64,000 bases of DNA from Mesorhizobium sp. 1M-11 (lineage in GTDB: Bacteria > Pseudomonadota > Alphaproteobacteria > Rhizobiales > Rhizobiaceae). Location: the NCBI RefSeq assembly GCF_001303895.1, contig NZ_LJSD01000001.1, positions 292,217 to 356,216 of the forward strand. The letters are read 5' to 3'. This document shows, piece after piece, positions 24,363-33,544 of this stretch. The notes below the pieces were generated by a model, which saw only the letters and a program-made list of their open reading frames with translations, was not told the origin of the DNA and did no database searches. Every line of letters begins with the position of its first letter. Within the stretch, counting starts at the first letter, position 1. The position numbers and the translations under genes were made by a program.

Positions 24363-26075
24363 TCAGTAGGACACCAGCGTTGCAGCATTTTCTTGGCCGA
24401 AATCTGGCTTCACGCCAAGCATGGGTGCCGAGCGGCGAATGATGTTGGCCACCATCGGCGCGGCATTGGAGCCGGCAGTAGCACCACGGCCGGGCATTTC
24501 CGGCTTCGGCTCGTCGATAATGGTCAGCACGATATATTGTGGATCGTCCATCGGGAACGCCGCCACGAAGGCATTGAAGCGAACATCCTTGGAGTAGCGA
24601 CCGTTGATGACCTTTTCGGCCGTACCGGTCTTGCCGCCGACACGATAGCCAGGCACGCGAGCGTTCTTGCCGGAGCCTTTTTCGGCGTTCAGCGTATAGA
24701 GATAGCGCATGCCTTCCACAGTCTTCTCGCTGACCACCCGCTTGGCGACCTCCATCGCCTGATCGGCGGTGCGGGTCAGGAAGGTCGGCTCGATCAGGAA
24801 GCCGCCATTCATCAGCGCCGCACAGCCCACCGCTGTCTGCAGCGGCGTCGTCGAAACGCCATGGCCGAAGGCGGCGGTGATTGAATGCACCTTCTTCCAC
24901 ACTTTCGGTTCGGTCGGCTTTGCCACTTCGGGCAGCTCCGTCTTCATCTTCTCCAGTACGCCCAGGCGATGCAGAAATTCGCGGTGGCCTTCGATGCCGA
25001 CCACGTCGGCCTCCTTGGCCGAGCCGATGTTGGACGAATAGATGAACACTTCCGGCACGCTCAGCACGCGACCCTTGCCGTGGAAGTCACGAATGGTCTG
25101 GCGACCGATGGTGATGGGCCGCGAGGCATCGAATTTCGATTCCAGCGTCACCTTGCCGGAATCCAGCGCCATGGCGGTGGTGAAGCTCTTGAAGGTCGAA
25201 CCCATTTCATACAGACCGGCCGACATCCGGTTCAGGCGATCTTTGTCCTGCGCGTTGTACGGATTGTTCGGGTCGAAGTCCGGCACCGAAGCCATGGCGA
25301 CCACTTCGCCGGTCTTGACGTTGAGCACGACGCCGCCGGCGGCAATCGCATGATATCGCTGCATCGCATCGGCGACCTCGTTGCGCACGATGTGCTGCAC
25401 GCGCAGGTCGATCGACAGCTTGACCGGCTTCAGGTCCCTGGCGACGGCAAGGCCGGACAGCTGCAGATCGGCCAGGCCCTGGTCGTCGATATACTTCTCC
25501 ATGCCGGAGATGCCCTGATTGTCGATATTGGTCAGGCCAACGATGTAGGACGCGGTCTCACCCGCTGGATAGAAACGGCGCTTCTCCGTGCGGAAGCCGA
25601 TGCCCGGAACGCCCAGCTGCATGATCTCGGACTGCTGCTTTGGCGTCAGCTGGCGCTGCAGCCACACGAAACCGGCACCGCTCTTCAGCTTCTTGTAGGT
25701 CTGCTCATAATCGATTTCCGGCAGCACCGTAGCCAGCTTCTCGATCGCCTCGTCGGCATCGACGATGTGGCGAGGTTCTGCGAACAATGAGGAGGTCTTG
25801 ATGTCAGTCGCCAAAACCTCGCCGTTGCGGTCGACGATGTCGGGCCGCGAGGCGGTGACGCGGCTCGGCGGCGGGCCGGAATCCGTCGGTCCCTGGAAGC
25901 CGAACCACACCAGCCGGCCGGTGATAGCGACATAAATTCCAAGGAACACGGCCATCGTCATGACCACGCGGGTGCGGGTCTTGCCGCCGGTCGCCTTGCG
26001 CGCGCTGTCCAGTACGATCGAACCGTCCTCGCCGCGCCGCGAGCGTTTCAGGAGCTTGTTGAGAACGCCGATCAT
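24363..26075 (-). CDS. ftsI: Septal transpeptidase FtsI (PBP3)
   Basis: Class B penicillin-binding protein that crosslinks septal peptidoglycan with FtsW. The 570-residue protein has a cytoplasmic tail, one membrane segment at about 37-60, a pedestal domain starting at RPDIVDRNGEVLATD, and the catalytic motifs S293-T-F-K296, S347-S-N349 and K482-T-G484. The start overlaps the ftsL stop by 4 nt. Confidence 0.97.
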   Translation of the reverse strand: MIGVLNKLLKRSRRGEDGSIVLDSARKATGGKTRTRVVMTMAVFLGIYVAITGRLVWFGFQGPTDSGPPPSRVTASRPDIVDRNGEVLATDIKTSSLFAEPRHIVDADEAIEKLATVLPEIDYEQTYKKLKSGAGFVWLQRQLTPKQQSEIMQLGVPGIGFRTEKRRFYPAGETASYIVGLTNIDNQGISGMEKYIDDQGLADLQLSGLAVARDLKPVKLSIDLRVQHIVRNEVADAMQRYHAIAAGGVVLNVKTGEVVAMASVPDFDPNNPYNAQDKDRLNRMSAGLYEMGSTFKSFTTAMALDSGKVTLESKFDASRPITIGRQTIRDFHGKGRVLSVPEVFIYSSNIGSAKEADVVGIEGHREFLHRLGVLEKMKTELPEVAKPTEPKVWKKVHSITAAFGHGVSTTPLQTAVGCAALMNGGFLIEPTFLTRTADQAMEVAKRVVSEKTVEGMRYLYTLNAEKGSGKNARVPGYRVGGKTGTAEKVINGRYSKDVRFNAFVAAFPMDDPQYIVLTIIDEPKPEMPGRGATAGSNAAPMVANIIRRSAPMLGVKPDFGQENAATLVSY

Positions 26076-26608
26076 TCGTCAGCTCCATCCTCGATCTGTT
26101 GCGCGATCTTGTCGGCGACCGCGACCCTGGCGTTGCTTGCAAGCTTGTCCTTGACCGCCGGCTTCGGCTTGGCAGCCGCCACGGCCGGCTTCTTGTCACC
26201 CACCTTGGCCTTGCTGGCAGCCTTCGCCTTCTCGGCACCCTTGTCCTTGGTGATCGAGGCGGTCTTTTCCTTGTCGACGCCCGGCGCGCCATTATCCGCC
26301 ATGATGTCTTCGATGGTCAGGGGCGGCTTCTCGGGCAATTCGTCCAACCGCACGATCTGGCGCGCATCGGCCGTCTGCAGGCCGAGCTGATCCTTGTAGA
26401 GATCGGAGAGCCGCTGCAGCCGCGACGGTTGCGTCAGCAGGCTCCAGTCGGCCCTGAGCAGGTCGATCGTGTCTTCCTCGGTGCGGATCTGCGCCTGGAT
26501 CTTGTAGACAGCAGCCTGCTGCACTTCGGCATCGCGCTTGATCTTGTAGGTCATGGCAGCGGCCGAGACCATCACGGCGATCAGGATGATGTCACTGGTA
26601 CGGAACAC
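26072..26608 (-). CDS. ftsL: Divisome protein FtsL-like (GTG start)
   Basis: Small bitopic protein between rsmH and ftsI, the conserved place of ftsL. The GTG at 26608 preceded by GAGAGG gives 178 residues starting VFRTSDIILIAVMV. The longer frame to 26674 reads inside rsmH. A membrane helix spans about 4-20, then a periplasmic heptad-like segment (AEVQQAAVYKIQAQIRTEED, about 28-47). The last 80 residues are Lys/Ala-rich and of low complexity, longer than in enteric FtsL. Assignment rests on position, topology and the DWSLLTQPSRLQRLSD segment typical of alphaproteobacterial FtsL. Confidence 0.85.
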   Translation of the reverse strand: MFRTSDIILIAVMVSAAAMTYKIKRDAEVQQAAVYKIQAQIRTEEDTIDLLRADWSLLTQPSRLQRLSDLYKDQLGLQTADARQIVRLDELPEKPPLTIEDIMADNGAPGVDKEKTASITKDKGAEKAKAASKAKVGDKKPAVAAAKPKPAVKDKLASNARVAVADKIAQQIEDGADE

Positions 26609-26612
26609 GTGT

Positions 26613-27629
26613 TCACCTCTCGCCCGGCAGTGTGACGCCGGGAAGCTTGGGAAGACCGAACTGGGCAAGATCACCGGCGCGAGCCGGCGCTTCGGTACGG
26701 ATCGCGGCGCGCAGCCGAGCCGAACGCGCGCGCGGGTTGATGGCGAGTTCCGCCTCGCCGGCAGTCACACCACCACCTTGCTTGCGGAAGGTTGCGGTGC
26801 GCACCTGCGTCTCCGGCATGTGGCGCGAGCCTGCCGCCTGCTCGGAACGATCGGCGATGAAGCGCTTGACGATGCGGTCCTCGAGCGAATGGAAGGTCAC
26901 GACAACCAGCCGACCACCGGGTTTCAGCACGCGCTCGGCTGCAAGCAACGCCTTTGCCAGCTCGCCCAGCTCGTCATTGACGAAAATGCGCAGCGCCTGG
27001 AAGACGCGTGTCGCCGGATGGATCTTGTCGCCCGGCTTGCGGCCGATATGGGTTTCGATGGCATCGGCCAGATCGAGTGTACGCTCGAACGGCTTCTTGA
27101 CTCGTCGCGCTTCGATCATGCGCGCGATGCGACCGGAATGCCGTTCCTCGCCAAGGAAACCGAAAATACGGGCAAGGTCGCCTGATTTGAAAGTGTTGAC
27201 GACATCGGCAGCGCTCACACCGGCCTGCGCCATGCGCATGTCGAGCGGACCGTCGAAACGAAAGGAAAAGCCGCGTTCGGCCTGGTCGAGCTGCATGGAG
27301 GAAACGCCGATGTCGAGCACGACGCCGTCGACCGCCTCCGCATGCTGATCCAGCGTCGAGAATGGCGCATGCACCAGTTTCAATCGCCCGTCCGCTTCCT
27401 GTTCCAACGCCTTGCCGGCAGCGATGGCATCCGGATCGCGATCGACACCGATGACGGACGCACCGCTCCCCAGGATCGCCTTCGTATAGCCGCCGGCACC
27501 GAAGGTGCCGTCGATGATGGTATCGCCCGGCTGTAGCGCAAGCGCATTCAGAACCTCGGCGAGGAGGACCGGAATGTGGCGGGCCGGTCCGCCATCGGCG
27601 TGGAAATCATCGCCGTGGCCCGCCGTCAT
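26613..27629 (-). CDS. rsmH: 16S rRNA (cytosine1402-N4)-methyltransferase RsmH (MraW)
   Basis: SAM-dependent methyltransferase acting on 16S rRNA. The start at 27629 ([14 protein letters not shown]) overlaps the mraZ stop by 4 nt and gives 338 residues; the frame is open to 28280, but those codons cross mraZ. Motifs are [15 protein letters not shown], the SAM site [35 protein letters not shown] and the C-terminal [13 protein letters not shown]. Confidence 0.97.
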   Translation of the reverse strand: MTAGHGDDFHADGGPARHIPVLLAEVLNALALQPGDTIIDGTFGAGGYTKAILGSGASVIGVDRDPDAIAAGKALEQEADGRLKLVHAPFSTLDQHAEAVDGVVLDIGVSSMQLDQAERGFSFRFDGPLDMRMAQAGVSAADVVNTFKSGDLARIFGFLGEERHSGRIARMIEARRVKKPFERTLDLADAIETHIGRKPGDKIHPATRVFQALRIFVNDELGELAKALLAAERVLKPGGRLVVVTFHSLEDRIVKRFIADRSEQAAGSRHMPETQVRTATFRKQGGGVTAGEAELAINPRARSARLRAAIRTEAPARAGDLAQFGLPKLPGVTLPGER

Positions 27630-28084
27630 TCCGGCCGCTCCCCTGGCTTCGTCCCCTGCCGAAGATGCAAGAGCCTGACCCGTGCCGCCGCACCATAGGC
27701 GGCCAGCCGTGCCGGCTCCCATATCTGGAAAAAACTGCCCCTCCCCACGAAGGCCACCTCGGTTGTTATGCCGGTATGTTCGCGAATGAAATCGGTCAAC
27801 ATGACGCGCCCATCCTGGTCCAGCTTCAGGAAGGTGCCGTCGCCATGGCAAAAGAAAGACATATCGTCCGCAGTCTGCTGGAACGGATCCTCCTGCGCGA
27901 TACGCTGCTCGTAGCGATCGAGCAGATCGAGTCCGCCGACATCCATCGCCGCCTGATCCAGGCAGCGCAGTGCGTAAAGTTCCGAATAGCCGCGTTTCTG
28001 CAGAACCGTGCGGAAATGCGCCGGCACGGAGACGCGCCCCTTGGCGTCGATCCGATTCACCGCATTTGATAGAAAACGGTCCAT
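27626..28084 (-). CDS. mraZ: Transcriptional regulator MraZ
   Basis: AbrB-like DNA-binding protein that heads the dcw cluster and represses it in E. coli. The start at 28084 ([13 protein letters not shown]) gives 152 residues. Two swapped-hairpin repeats are visible: [15 protein letters not shown] near residues 11-25 and [16 protein letters not shown] near 88-103. The four TGGGN-type repeats at 28270-28304 are the likely autoregulatory site. Confidence 0.95.
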   Translation of the reverse strand: MDRFLSNAVNRIDAKGRVSVPAHFRTVLQKRGYSELYALRCLDQAAMDVGGLDLLDRYEQRIAQEDPFQQTADDMSFFCHGDGTFLKLDQDGRVMLTDFIREHTGITTEVAFVGRGSFFQIWEPARLAAYGAAARVRLLHLRQGTKPGERPE

Positions 28085-28269
28085 GACGCATCGCGGCAGC
28101 TTGCGCCGCCGCACCCTCCGACTTCCTCGTAGCCATGCCGCCGCGGCACGACCCCTTCCTCAGACCTTGAGCCTCGAACAAAGCGAAAATCGACGAACGC
28201 ACAGCCGCCGCGACCGGCCGTTCGGCGTACGCTTCACCCTGACACGAAACGAAGGCTTGATTAGCGGAA

Positions 28270-28304
28270 TGGGATATCATGGGGCATCATGGGCGTCAAC
28301 GGGA
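28270..28304. promoter_or_regulatory. MraZ-binding repeats (MRW-type box)
   Basis: On the plus strand TGGGA (28270), TGGGG (28280), TGGGC (28290) and a degenerate CGGGA (28300) are spaced exactly 10 bp apart, each separated by 5 nt. E. coli MraZ binds three TGGGN repeats with 5-nt spacers. The repeats overlie the candidate mraZ promoter about 190 nt upstream of the mraZ start. The rest of the 408-nt gap between mraZ and the divergent PLP gene (28085-28492) shows no gene. Confidence 0.75.
28271..28299 (-). promoter_or_regulatory. Candidate mraZ (dcw cluster) promoter
   Basis: On the minus strand TTGACG (28299-28294) and TATCCC (28276-28271) are separated by 17 nt, a good sigma-70-type spacing. 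Both hexamers overlap MraZ repeats, so a bound MraZ would block polymerase. Transcription from here would give an approximately 180-nt leader before mraZ. Confidence 0.5.
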
Positions 28305-28492
28305 ACAGGCTTCACAGACCCCTTCGAAGGCGAGATTACGGGCACTGCCGCGTTTATCCTCCATTAAGCCTAACGAAGTGTTTAAAGCGGGCTTGGCTCT
28401 TGCCCCGACCAACCGCTGGGCCTAGCGTCCCGATTGCTCTCCGGAGCATGCTGATCCCAGCCTCCACACGTTCTCCGACTCCGAGATCCGCC

Positions 28493-29608
28493 ATGTCCGA
28501 AACCGCCTCCTCCCGTGCCGCCGGGCTCCTTCATTTGAGGCGCGAGGGCCTCTCCAGGGGAGACGCCATCCCATTGCCGCTGACGATGGCATCGATCTTC
28601 CATGCGCCTGGGGATTCGACAGGCTTCCATCAGTATGGCCGCTTCTCCAACCCGACCTGGGACGGGACGGAAGAGATGTTGTCGCGCCTGGAAAACGCGC
28701 CAGTCCTCGCCTTCCCTTCCGGGATGGCCGCGATCTCCGCCGTGTTTTTCGCGCTTTTGAAAGCAGGCGACCGTATCCTGCTGCCGTCCGATGGCTATCA
28801 CACCACGCGCATCCTGGCAGACCGATTCCTTGGCGCTTTCGGCGTGAGTTTCGACACGCGACCAACCGCCTCGTTCCTTGACGGCGGCTTCGACCGCTAC
28901 CGGCTGGTCTTCGTGGAAAGCCCGTCCAACCCAACCTTGGACATCTGCGACATTACAGCCGCCGCAGAGGCGATCCACAGGGCTGGCGGGCTGCTCGTCG
29001 TCGACAACACCACAATGACGCCTTTCGGTCAGCGCCCTCTCGATCTTGGCGCAGACGTCGTCGTTGCCGCCGACACCAAGGCGCCGAACGGCCATTCCGA
29101 TGTGCTGGCTGGCCATGTCGCCTGCCGCGACACGGACATTATGGCGGCGGTGAAGGAATGGCGCACCACCTCGGGCAGCATACCCAGCCCTTTCGACGCC
29201 TGGCTGCTGCATCGCGGCCTGGAAACGCTGGAGGTGCGCTTCGACCGCATGTGCAAAACCGCCGAGCTCATTGCGCCCCGGATCAGGGCACATCCGGCGG
29301 TCAAGTCGATCCGCTTCCCGGGGCTGCAAGGCGATCCCTCGCACAACCTTGCCAGCAGTCAGATGGAGCGCTTCGGTTTCCTGATCAGCTTCGATCTGGG
29401 TTCCGAAGATGAGGCAGAGGGTTTCATCAACGGCTGCGAATTGATGGCGGCCGCCACCTCCTTTGGTGGCGTACATACCTCGGCCGAACGCCGCACCAAG
29501 CGCGGCGATGCCGTTCCTCCCGGCTTCGTGCGGCTGGCCGTGGGCTGCGAGCCGGCGGAAGAACTATGGGCTGCAATCAAGGCTTCGCTGGACCGACTTC
29601 AGTCCTAA
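28493..29608 (+). CDS. Cys/Met metabolism PLP-dependent enzyme (cystathionine gamma-lyase-like)
   Basis: Fold-type I PLP enzyme of the trans-sulfuration family. The start at 28493 (MSETASSRAAGLLHLRREG) gives 371 residues; an upstream frame reaches 28289 but is rich in Arg and Pro and crosses the mraZ control region. YGRFSNPTWDGTEE (about 48-61), FPSGMAAISAV and the PLP lysine K196 in AADTKAPNGHSDVLAGH are visible. The usual tyrosine/lysine context of cystathionine gamma-synthases is somewhat divergent, so lyase, synthase or another gamma-elimination activity cannot be told apart. It is divergent from mraZ. Confidence 0.85.
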   Translation: MSETASSRAAGLLHLRREGLSRGDAIPLPLTMASIFHAPGDSTGFHQYGRFSNPTWDGTEEMLSRLENAPVLAFPSGMAAISAVFFALLKAGDRILLPSDGYHTTRILADRFLGAFGVSFDTRPTASFLDGGFDRYRLVFVESPSNPTLDICDITAAAEAIHRAGGLLVVDNTTMTPFGQRPLDLGADVVVAADTKAPNGHSDVLAGHVACRDTDIMAAVKEWRTTSGSIPSPFDAWLLHRGLETLEVRFDRMCKTAELIAPRIRAHPAVKSIRFPGLQGDPSHNLASSQMERFGFLISFDLGSEDEAEGFINGCELMAAATSFGGVHTSAERRTKRGDAVPPGFVRLAVGCEPAEELWAAIKASLDRLQS

Positions 29609-29725
29609 GGACCACTCCAGCTCCAGGATTGAACGGGCAGATCCCGGTTGCTGAATCAACGCAACAACAACTTGAATCAAACTCCACGCCGGTTGCGCGA
29701 AGCCACTGAATTTCAGAAGAAAAAT

Positions 29726-30120
29726 GCCAGCCGGCCTGTAAGCCGGGTTCTGTATGGCCCCCGCTCCTTGCGGAGCGGGAACGTGGCGGCCATTCATCTT
29801 GGGCGCATGTTGCCATGCGCCTCACGCAACCTACCCGGGCGGTGGGCCGGAAACAGCCCTGAGGGTTTCCCCTCGCACCGCCCCTATTCGGTTTTGCTCC
29901 CGGTGGGGTTTGCCCTGCCGCTTCCGTTGCCGGTCGCGCGGTGGGCTCTTACCCCACCCTTTCACCCTTACCGCGGAAACCGCGGCGGTTTGCTTTCTGT
30001 GGCACTTTCCCTGGGGTCGCCCCCGCCGGCCGTTAGCCGGCACCGTGTCTCCATGGAGCCCGGACTTTCCTCACCCGCAGCCTTTCGACTCTCGCTGGTG
30101 CGGCCGCCCGGCCGGCTGGC
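29726..30120 (-). ncRNA. rnpB: RNase P RNA (type A)
   Basis: Catalytic RNA that matures tRNA 5' ends. The P1 stem is a perfect 11-bp pair, GCCAGCCGGCC at 29726-29736 with GGCCGGCTGGC at 30110-30120. On the minus strand the conserved 3' region ending in ACAGAACCCGGCTTACAGGC and the 5' region with GAAAGTCCGGGCTCC (opposite 30056-30070) are present, both universal RNase P signatures. About 395 nt, normal for alphaproteobacteria. Ends are set by the P1 helix. Confidence 0.95.
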
Positions 30121-30125
30121 AGGCG

Positions 30126-30154
30126 TATAAAGGCGTTCGCGGCCAAAAAGGCAA
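30126..30154 (-). promoter_or_regulatory. rnpB promoter
   Basis: On the minus strand TTGCCT (30154-30149) and TTTATA (30131-30126) are 17 nt apart. The expected start point, about 6-7 nt beyond, coincides with the first base of the P1 helix at 30120. Confidence 0.65.
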
Positions 30155-30183
30155 GAGCAAGCTGGCCGACTACCTTGTGGCGA

Positions 30184-31035
30184 TCAACCGGCGCTGCCGA
30201 TCTGCGCCACCACCTTGCGGCAATAGGCGGAAGAAGTCGGGTTCATGCGCGTGGCACCATGGCCGGCATTGTATTTGAGGATGGTGCCGCATGTGCTGCC
30301 GCCGCCGAGTTCACGGGCCATTCCGAGATACTTCATGCCGTATTTGATGTTGGTCTCGGGATTGTGCAGCCCCTGGGCCGAACCGCTGTACCCCATCATG
30401 CGCGCGGTGGCTGGCTTGATCTGCATCAGGCCGATCTCGCCGGCGCGGCCAACCATGCCTGGCCGGTAGTTGCTTTCGATCTTGATCACCGCATGCGCAA
30501 GCGACACCGGCACGCCATAGGCGGAGGCATAGCGCGACACGATGGTGGAATAACGTGTGCCGGCGCTTGGAGCCAAGCTCGGCTTGACGGCGCCTGACGT
30601 GATCGAGGCGGTGGTGACCGTATCGTAGGTTACCTTGGTCTTGGTCCTGGCCTTGGTAGCGATCTTGGTCTTGCTCTCGGTCTTGGCCAGCTTGGTGACT
30701 TTGCCGGGCTTCACGTTCGTTGCGGTCTTGGCGTCCTTTGAACAACCGAACAGATAGGGGCAAGGCTCGGCTGCCGTCTTGGCACTTGCGGTTGCCTTGG
30801 AGATTTTGACGGTCGACGCAACCTTGGCTGCTTTTGCAGCCTTGGCCTTCTTGCCGGTTGTCACGGTTTTCGTGGTCTTGGTCATCTTCTTGGCCGGCGT
30901 TGCGGCCGCGGCCTGCGTCGCGACCGGAGTGCCCTGGTCGACTCTCAGACTAGCGGCGACGCTTTCCTGCGAAGCGAAGGCAAAAGAAATCACGCCGGCA
31001 GCAACAGCTGCCGCTACAATGAACGGTTTCTGCAT
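30184..31035 (-). CDS. Lytic transglycosylase (SLT domain) with Lys-rich spacer
   Basis: Periplasmic murein-cleaving enzyme. The 283-residue protein has a signal peptide to about residue 28 and then a low-complexity Lys/Ala/Thr region at about 49-136, with two cysteines in PCPYLFGC. The SLT domain covers about 160-280. The catalytic glutamate is E187 in IKIESNYRP, followed by GEIGLMQIKPATA, NPETNIKYGMKYL and the LKYNAGHG segment. The basic spacer may hold the enzyme to the wall or to nucleotide-like polyanions; this is inference. It is the next gene upstream of rnpB on the same strand. Confidence 0.92.
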   Translation of the reverse strand: MQKPFIVAAAVAAGVISFAFASQESVAASLRVDQGTPVATQAAAATPAKKMTKTTKTVTTGKKAKAAKAAKVASTVKISKATASAKTAAEPCPYLFGCSKDAKTATNVKPGKVTKLAKTESKTKIATKARTKTKVTYDTVTTASITSGAVKPSLAPSAGTRYSTIVSRYASAYGVPVSLAHAVIKIESNYRPGMVGRAGEIGLMQIKPATARMMGYSGSAQGLHNPETNIKYGMKYLGMARELGGGSTCGTILKYNAGHGATRMNPTSSAYCRKVVAQIGSAG

Positions 31036-31183
31036 GTGGTCCTGTTTTTCTTGGCCACGCGAAGAACTTCGCGCAGCATCCTACGATGAATGCCGGACTA
31101 GACTGGCATTTGTCCTGCATCGGTGTGGATTTGCGTTTGAAACCGGATTTGGCGGCAATGAAGGCCGCGCAATTCAATTCATG

Positions 31184-31196
31184 TTACAGAATGTAA
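31184..31196. promoter_or_regulatory. TTACA-N3-TGTAA palindrome upstream of transglycosylase
   Basis: TTACA (31184-31188) and TGTAA (31192-31196) form a short inverted repeat in the AT-rich 184-nt gap between the amidase and the transglycosylase, about 150 nt upstream of the latter. It could be a regulator site. No factor can be named. Confidence 0.3.
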
Positions 31197-31219
31197 TATT
31201 GAACAGGAGAGTAAACTGG

Positions 31220-31984
31220 TCAGCCAAGACTTGCAGTCGCGGAAGCAATCAGGCGCCGCAACGTCCTGATCGTCGACTTGTCTGCAATTCCATCAATCAG
31301 GCGCGGCCGGAAATGGCGCTGGAAGGCTTCGACGACAATACGCGTCAGCGGATCGAAAACACCCGTGATTTCAATCCCATAGCCATATATCGCAAGCAGG
31401 GATTGCAATTCCTCGACATCCTGCCCCGCATCACCTTCCTGCAAAACCGGTCCTCGCCGGATCGGCGATGCGGATACGAGATGGCCGATGCCTGCGGCGT
31501 GCAGCACCTTCCAAGGAAATTTTTCGCCGGGATCGACCTTGCGACCGGGTGCCACATCCGAATGAGCCAGAATCCGCTCCGTCGCGATGCCGTGGCGCGC
31601 CACAATGTCGGCGGCAAGGGCGATCACCGCCTCGATCTGGCGCTTCGGAAAGGGCCTATATCCCAGCGTATGGCCGGGATTGACGATCTCGATGCCCACG
31701 GAGGCCGAGTTGAGGTCGGTTTGGCCACGCCACGAGCTCTTGCCGGCATGCCAGGCGCGGTCGCTCTCGCGCACCATCTGCACGATACGACCATCCTCAT
31801 GCACGAGATAATGCGCGGAAACCTCACTGGCGGGATTGCACAGCCAGGCTTCGGCGCCCGCTCCGGTTTCCATGCCGGTATAGTGTAGCACGACCATGTC
31901 GGGATGGAACGGACCGCGACGCGGCCCGAAATTCGGCGACACCCTGACCTCGGCTCCGGCATGATCAGGCGAGAAGCCGCTCAT
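31220..31984 (-). CDS. N-acetylmuramoyl-L-alanine amidase (AmpD-like) with PG-binding domain
   Basis: Zinc amidase that cleaves muropeptides. The 254-residue protein has an Amidase_2 domain whose ligands are visible as H34 (VVLHYTG), H141 (AHSDVAPG) and D151 (RKVDPG), matching AmpD. A peptidoglycan-binding domain lies at about 180-250 (LQEGDAGQDVEELQSLLAIYGY). There is no evident signal peptide, which favours a cytoplasmic recycling role as for AmpD. The start overlaps the stop of the TerB/DnaJ gene by 4 nt. Confidence 0.92.
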   Translation of the reverse strand: MSGFSPDHAGAEVRVSPNFGPRRGPFHPDMVVLHYTGMETGAGAEAWLCNPASEVSAHYLVHEDGRIVQMVRESDRAWHAGKSSWRGQTDLNSASVGIEIVNPGHTLGYRPFPKRQIEAVIALAADIVARHGIATERILAHSDVAPGRKVDPGEKFPWKVLHAAGIGHLVSASPIRRGPVLQEGDAGQDVEELQSLLAIYGYGIEITGVFDPLTRIVVEAFQRHFRPRLIDGIADKSTIRTLRRLIASATASLG

Positions 31985-32700
31985 GCCGGGGCAAGATCCC
32001 GTTCGATCATCTCATACGCCGCATTGATCGCGGCAACACGCGTCGTGGCGATCTTGATAAATTCCTGCGGCAGGCCGCGTGCGATGACCTTGTCCGGATG
32101 GTTCTCGGCGACCAGCTTGCGGTAACGCTTCTTCACTTCATCGAACGGCCGCCCCCGCTCTATGCCAAGCACGACGTAGGGATCATCCGCTCCCAGGTGC
32201 ACGTGGCGGGCGAGGATCGTCTTGTAGTGCGACTCCTCGATCCGGAAGATTTCGGAAACCCGATGCAGGAACTGCCCTTCCCGTTCATGCAGGACGCCAT
32301 CGGCGGTGGCAATGTGGAAGAGACCGTCAAGAATGTCCTCCAGCATCATGCAGTTGGCATGGCCAGAACCGCATAGATTGGCGAGCTTTTCGGCATACGC
32401 CTCGAAACCGGCGACATCCTGCTTGGCCAGATCGTAGAGGCGCGCGACGTTGTGCGTTTCTTCCGGCGGCACTTCGAAGATTTCGCGGAAAGCACGGATC
32501 TCGTCCTGCGTGACGACACCGTCCGCCTTCGCCATCTTGGCCGAAAGCGCGATCATCGCGATCGAGAAGGAAACCCGGCGGCGCAGCTCGGCGTCACCGG
32601 AAAAGACCGTGCGCACAGCCTCGACCACCTCGGCGATGCCGGCCGAGGCGGAGGCTGAAATGCGGGCGATGAAATCGCCGATACGGTCCCAAATCGACAT
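31981..32700 (-). CDS. TerB/DnaJ-domain protein (DjlA-like)
   Basis: Co-chaperone-like protein. The 239-residue protein has a TerB-like helical domain at about 40-150 (AMIALSAKMAKADGVVTQDEIRAFREIF, then HIATADGVLHEREGQFL) and a C-terminal J domain whose HPD motif is at residues 201-203 (VAENHPDK). This is the DjlA layout without the N-terminal membrane helix. GAGGGG lies upstream of the start. It is translationally coupled to the amidase gene. Confidence 0.92.
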   Translation of the reverse strand: MSIWDRIGDFIARISASASAGIAEVVEAVRTVFSGDAELRRRVSFSIAMIALSAKMAKADGVVTQDEIRAFREIFEVPPEETHNVARLYDLAKQDVAGFEAYAEKLANLCGSGHANCMMLEDILDGLFHIATADGVLHEREGQFLHRVSEIFRIEESHYKTILARHVHLGADDPYVVLGIERGRPFDEVKKRYRKLVAENHPDKVIARGLPQEFIKIATTRVAAINAAYEMIERDLAPA

Positions 32701-32827
32701 GTGCCCCTCTTAGAACCAAGCACATGGCGCTATCAAGGCATGATCGCGTCCATGCGCCGGCACGGAACCAATCAACAAGGCAGATTGGCTACGGAAGAAA
32801 CGGGCCGGAGGTCGAAAGGTTGCGCCT

Positions 32828-33478
32828 TCAGGCCGGCTGTGCCGCAATGTCGCGCCGCGGCCGGCGTACAGTCCTGAGCTTGCCACTCTTGCCGCCACCG
32901 CAGAAGAACATGTCACCGCCATCGGATTCGAGCCCGGAGACACCGGTTCCGTCCGGCATGGTCAACTCCTCGAGCACCTCACCGGTGCGCGGATCGATCC
33001 GCCGCAATTCGCTTTCGTCGCCCTGCCAGGTCCCGTGCCACAGTTCGCCGTCCACCCATGTCACGCCGGTGACGAAGCGGTTGGAATCGATCGAACGCAG
33101 AATCTTGCCGGTGCCAGGGTCGACCTGGTGTATTTTCTGGGCGCGATATTCGCCGACCCAGAGCGAACCTTCCGCCCAGGCAAGCCCGGAATCACCGCCA
33201 TTCCCCGGCGCCGGAATCGTGGAAAGCACCTTTCCGGTTTTCGGATCGATCTTGTGGATCTGGCTCTCGGCGATCTGGTAGATATTCTCGCCGTCGAAGG
33301 CGGTGCCGGCATGTGCGACCATGTCGATGCTGCGAACAGGCTCACCGCTTTTGGGATCAAGCACATTCAGCTTGTCGCCGGTGGCGAACCACACATTCTC
33401 GCCATCGAAGGTCACGCCATGCACGTCGCTCGAAAAAGGACCATATTCGCGAAGGATTTCGGCTGGGGTCGGTTTCAT
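32828..33478 (-). CDS. Beta-propeller protein (Vgb/SMP-30 or glutamine cyclotransferase-like)
   Basis: The start at 33478 (MKPTPAEILREYG) gives 216 residues; the 20 codons upstream are not typical. Repeated blades with the pattern DGENVWFATGDKLNVLDPKSGEPVRSI, DGENIYQIAESQIHKIDPKTGKVLSTI and EGSLWVGEYRAQKIHQVDPGTGKILRSI are obvious. No signal peptide is seen. Such short propellers are often annotated as virginiamycin B lyase or glutaminyl cyclase relatives, but no catalytic set could be confirmed. It follows the HTH regulator gene by 66 nt. Confidence 0.75.
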   Translation of the reverse strand: MKPTPAEILREYGPFSSDVHGVTFDGENVWFATGDKLNVLDPKSGEPVRSIDMVAHAGTAFDGENIYQIAESQIHKIDPKTGKVLSTIPAPGNGGDSGLAWAEGSLWVGEYRAQKIHQVDPGTGKILRSIDSNRFVTGVTWVDGELWHGTWQGDESELRRIDPRTGEVLEELTMPDGTGVSGLESDGGDMFFCGGGKSGKLRTVRRPRRDIAAQPA

Positions 33479-33544
33479 GATTTCTTCCCGAGTTGAGGTT
33501 GGAGCCGTGCACGCCAGTGGCTGGCGGCGGTCGTCCACATGACC

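Noticed and set aside
28382..29476. 364-codon minus-strand open frame opposite the PLP enzyme
   Set aside because: The plus strand has a complete PLP enzyme; this frame shows no motif.
29648..30278. Open frames of 160 and 174 codons overlapping 29726-30120
   Set aside because: They lie over the RNase P RNA gene, whose P1 helix and conserved ends explain the sequence.
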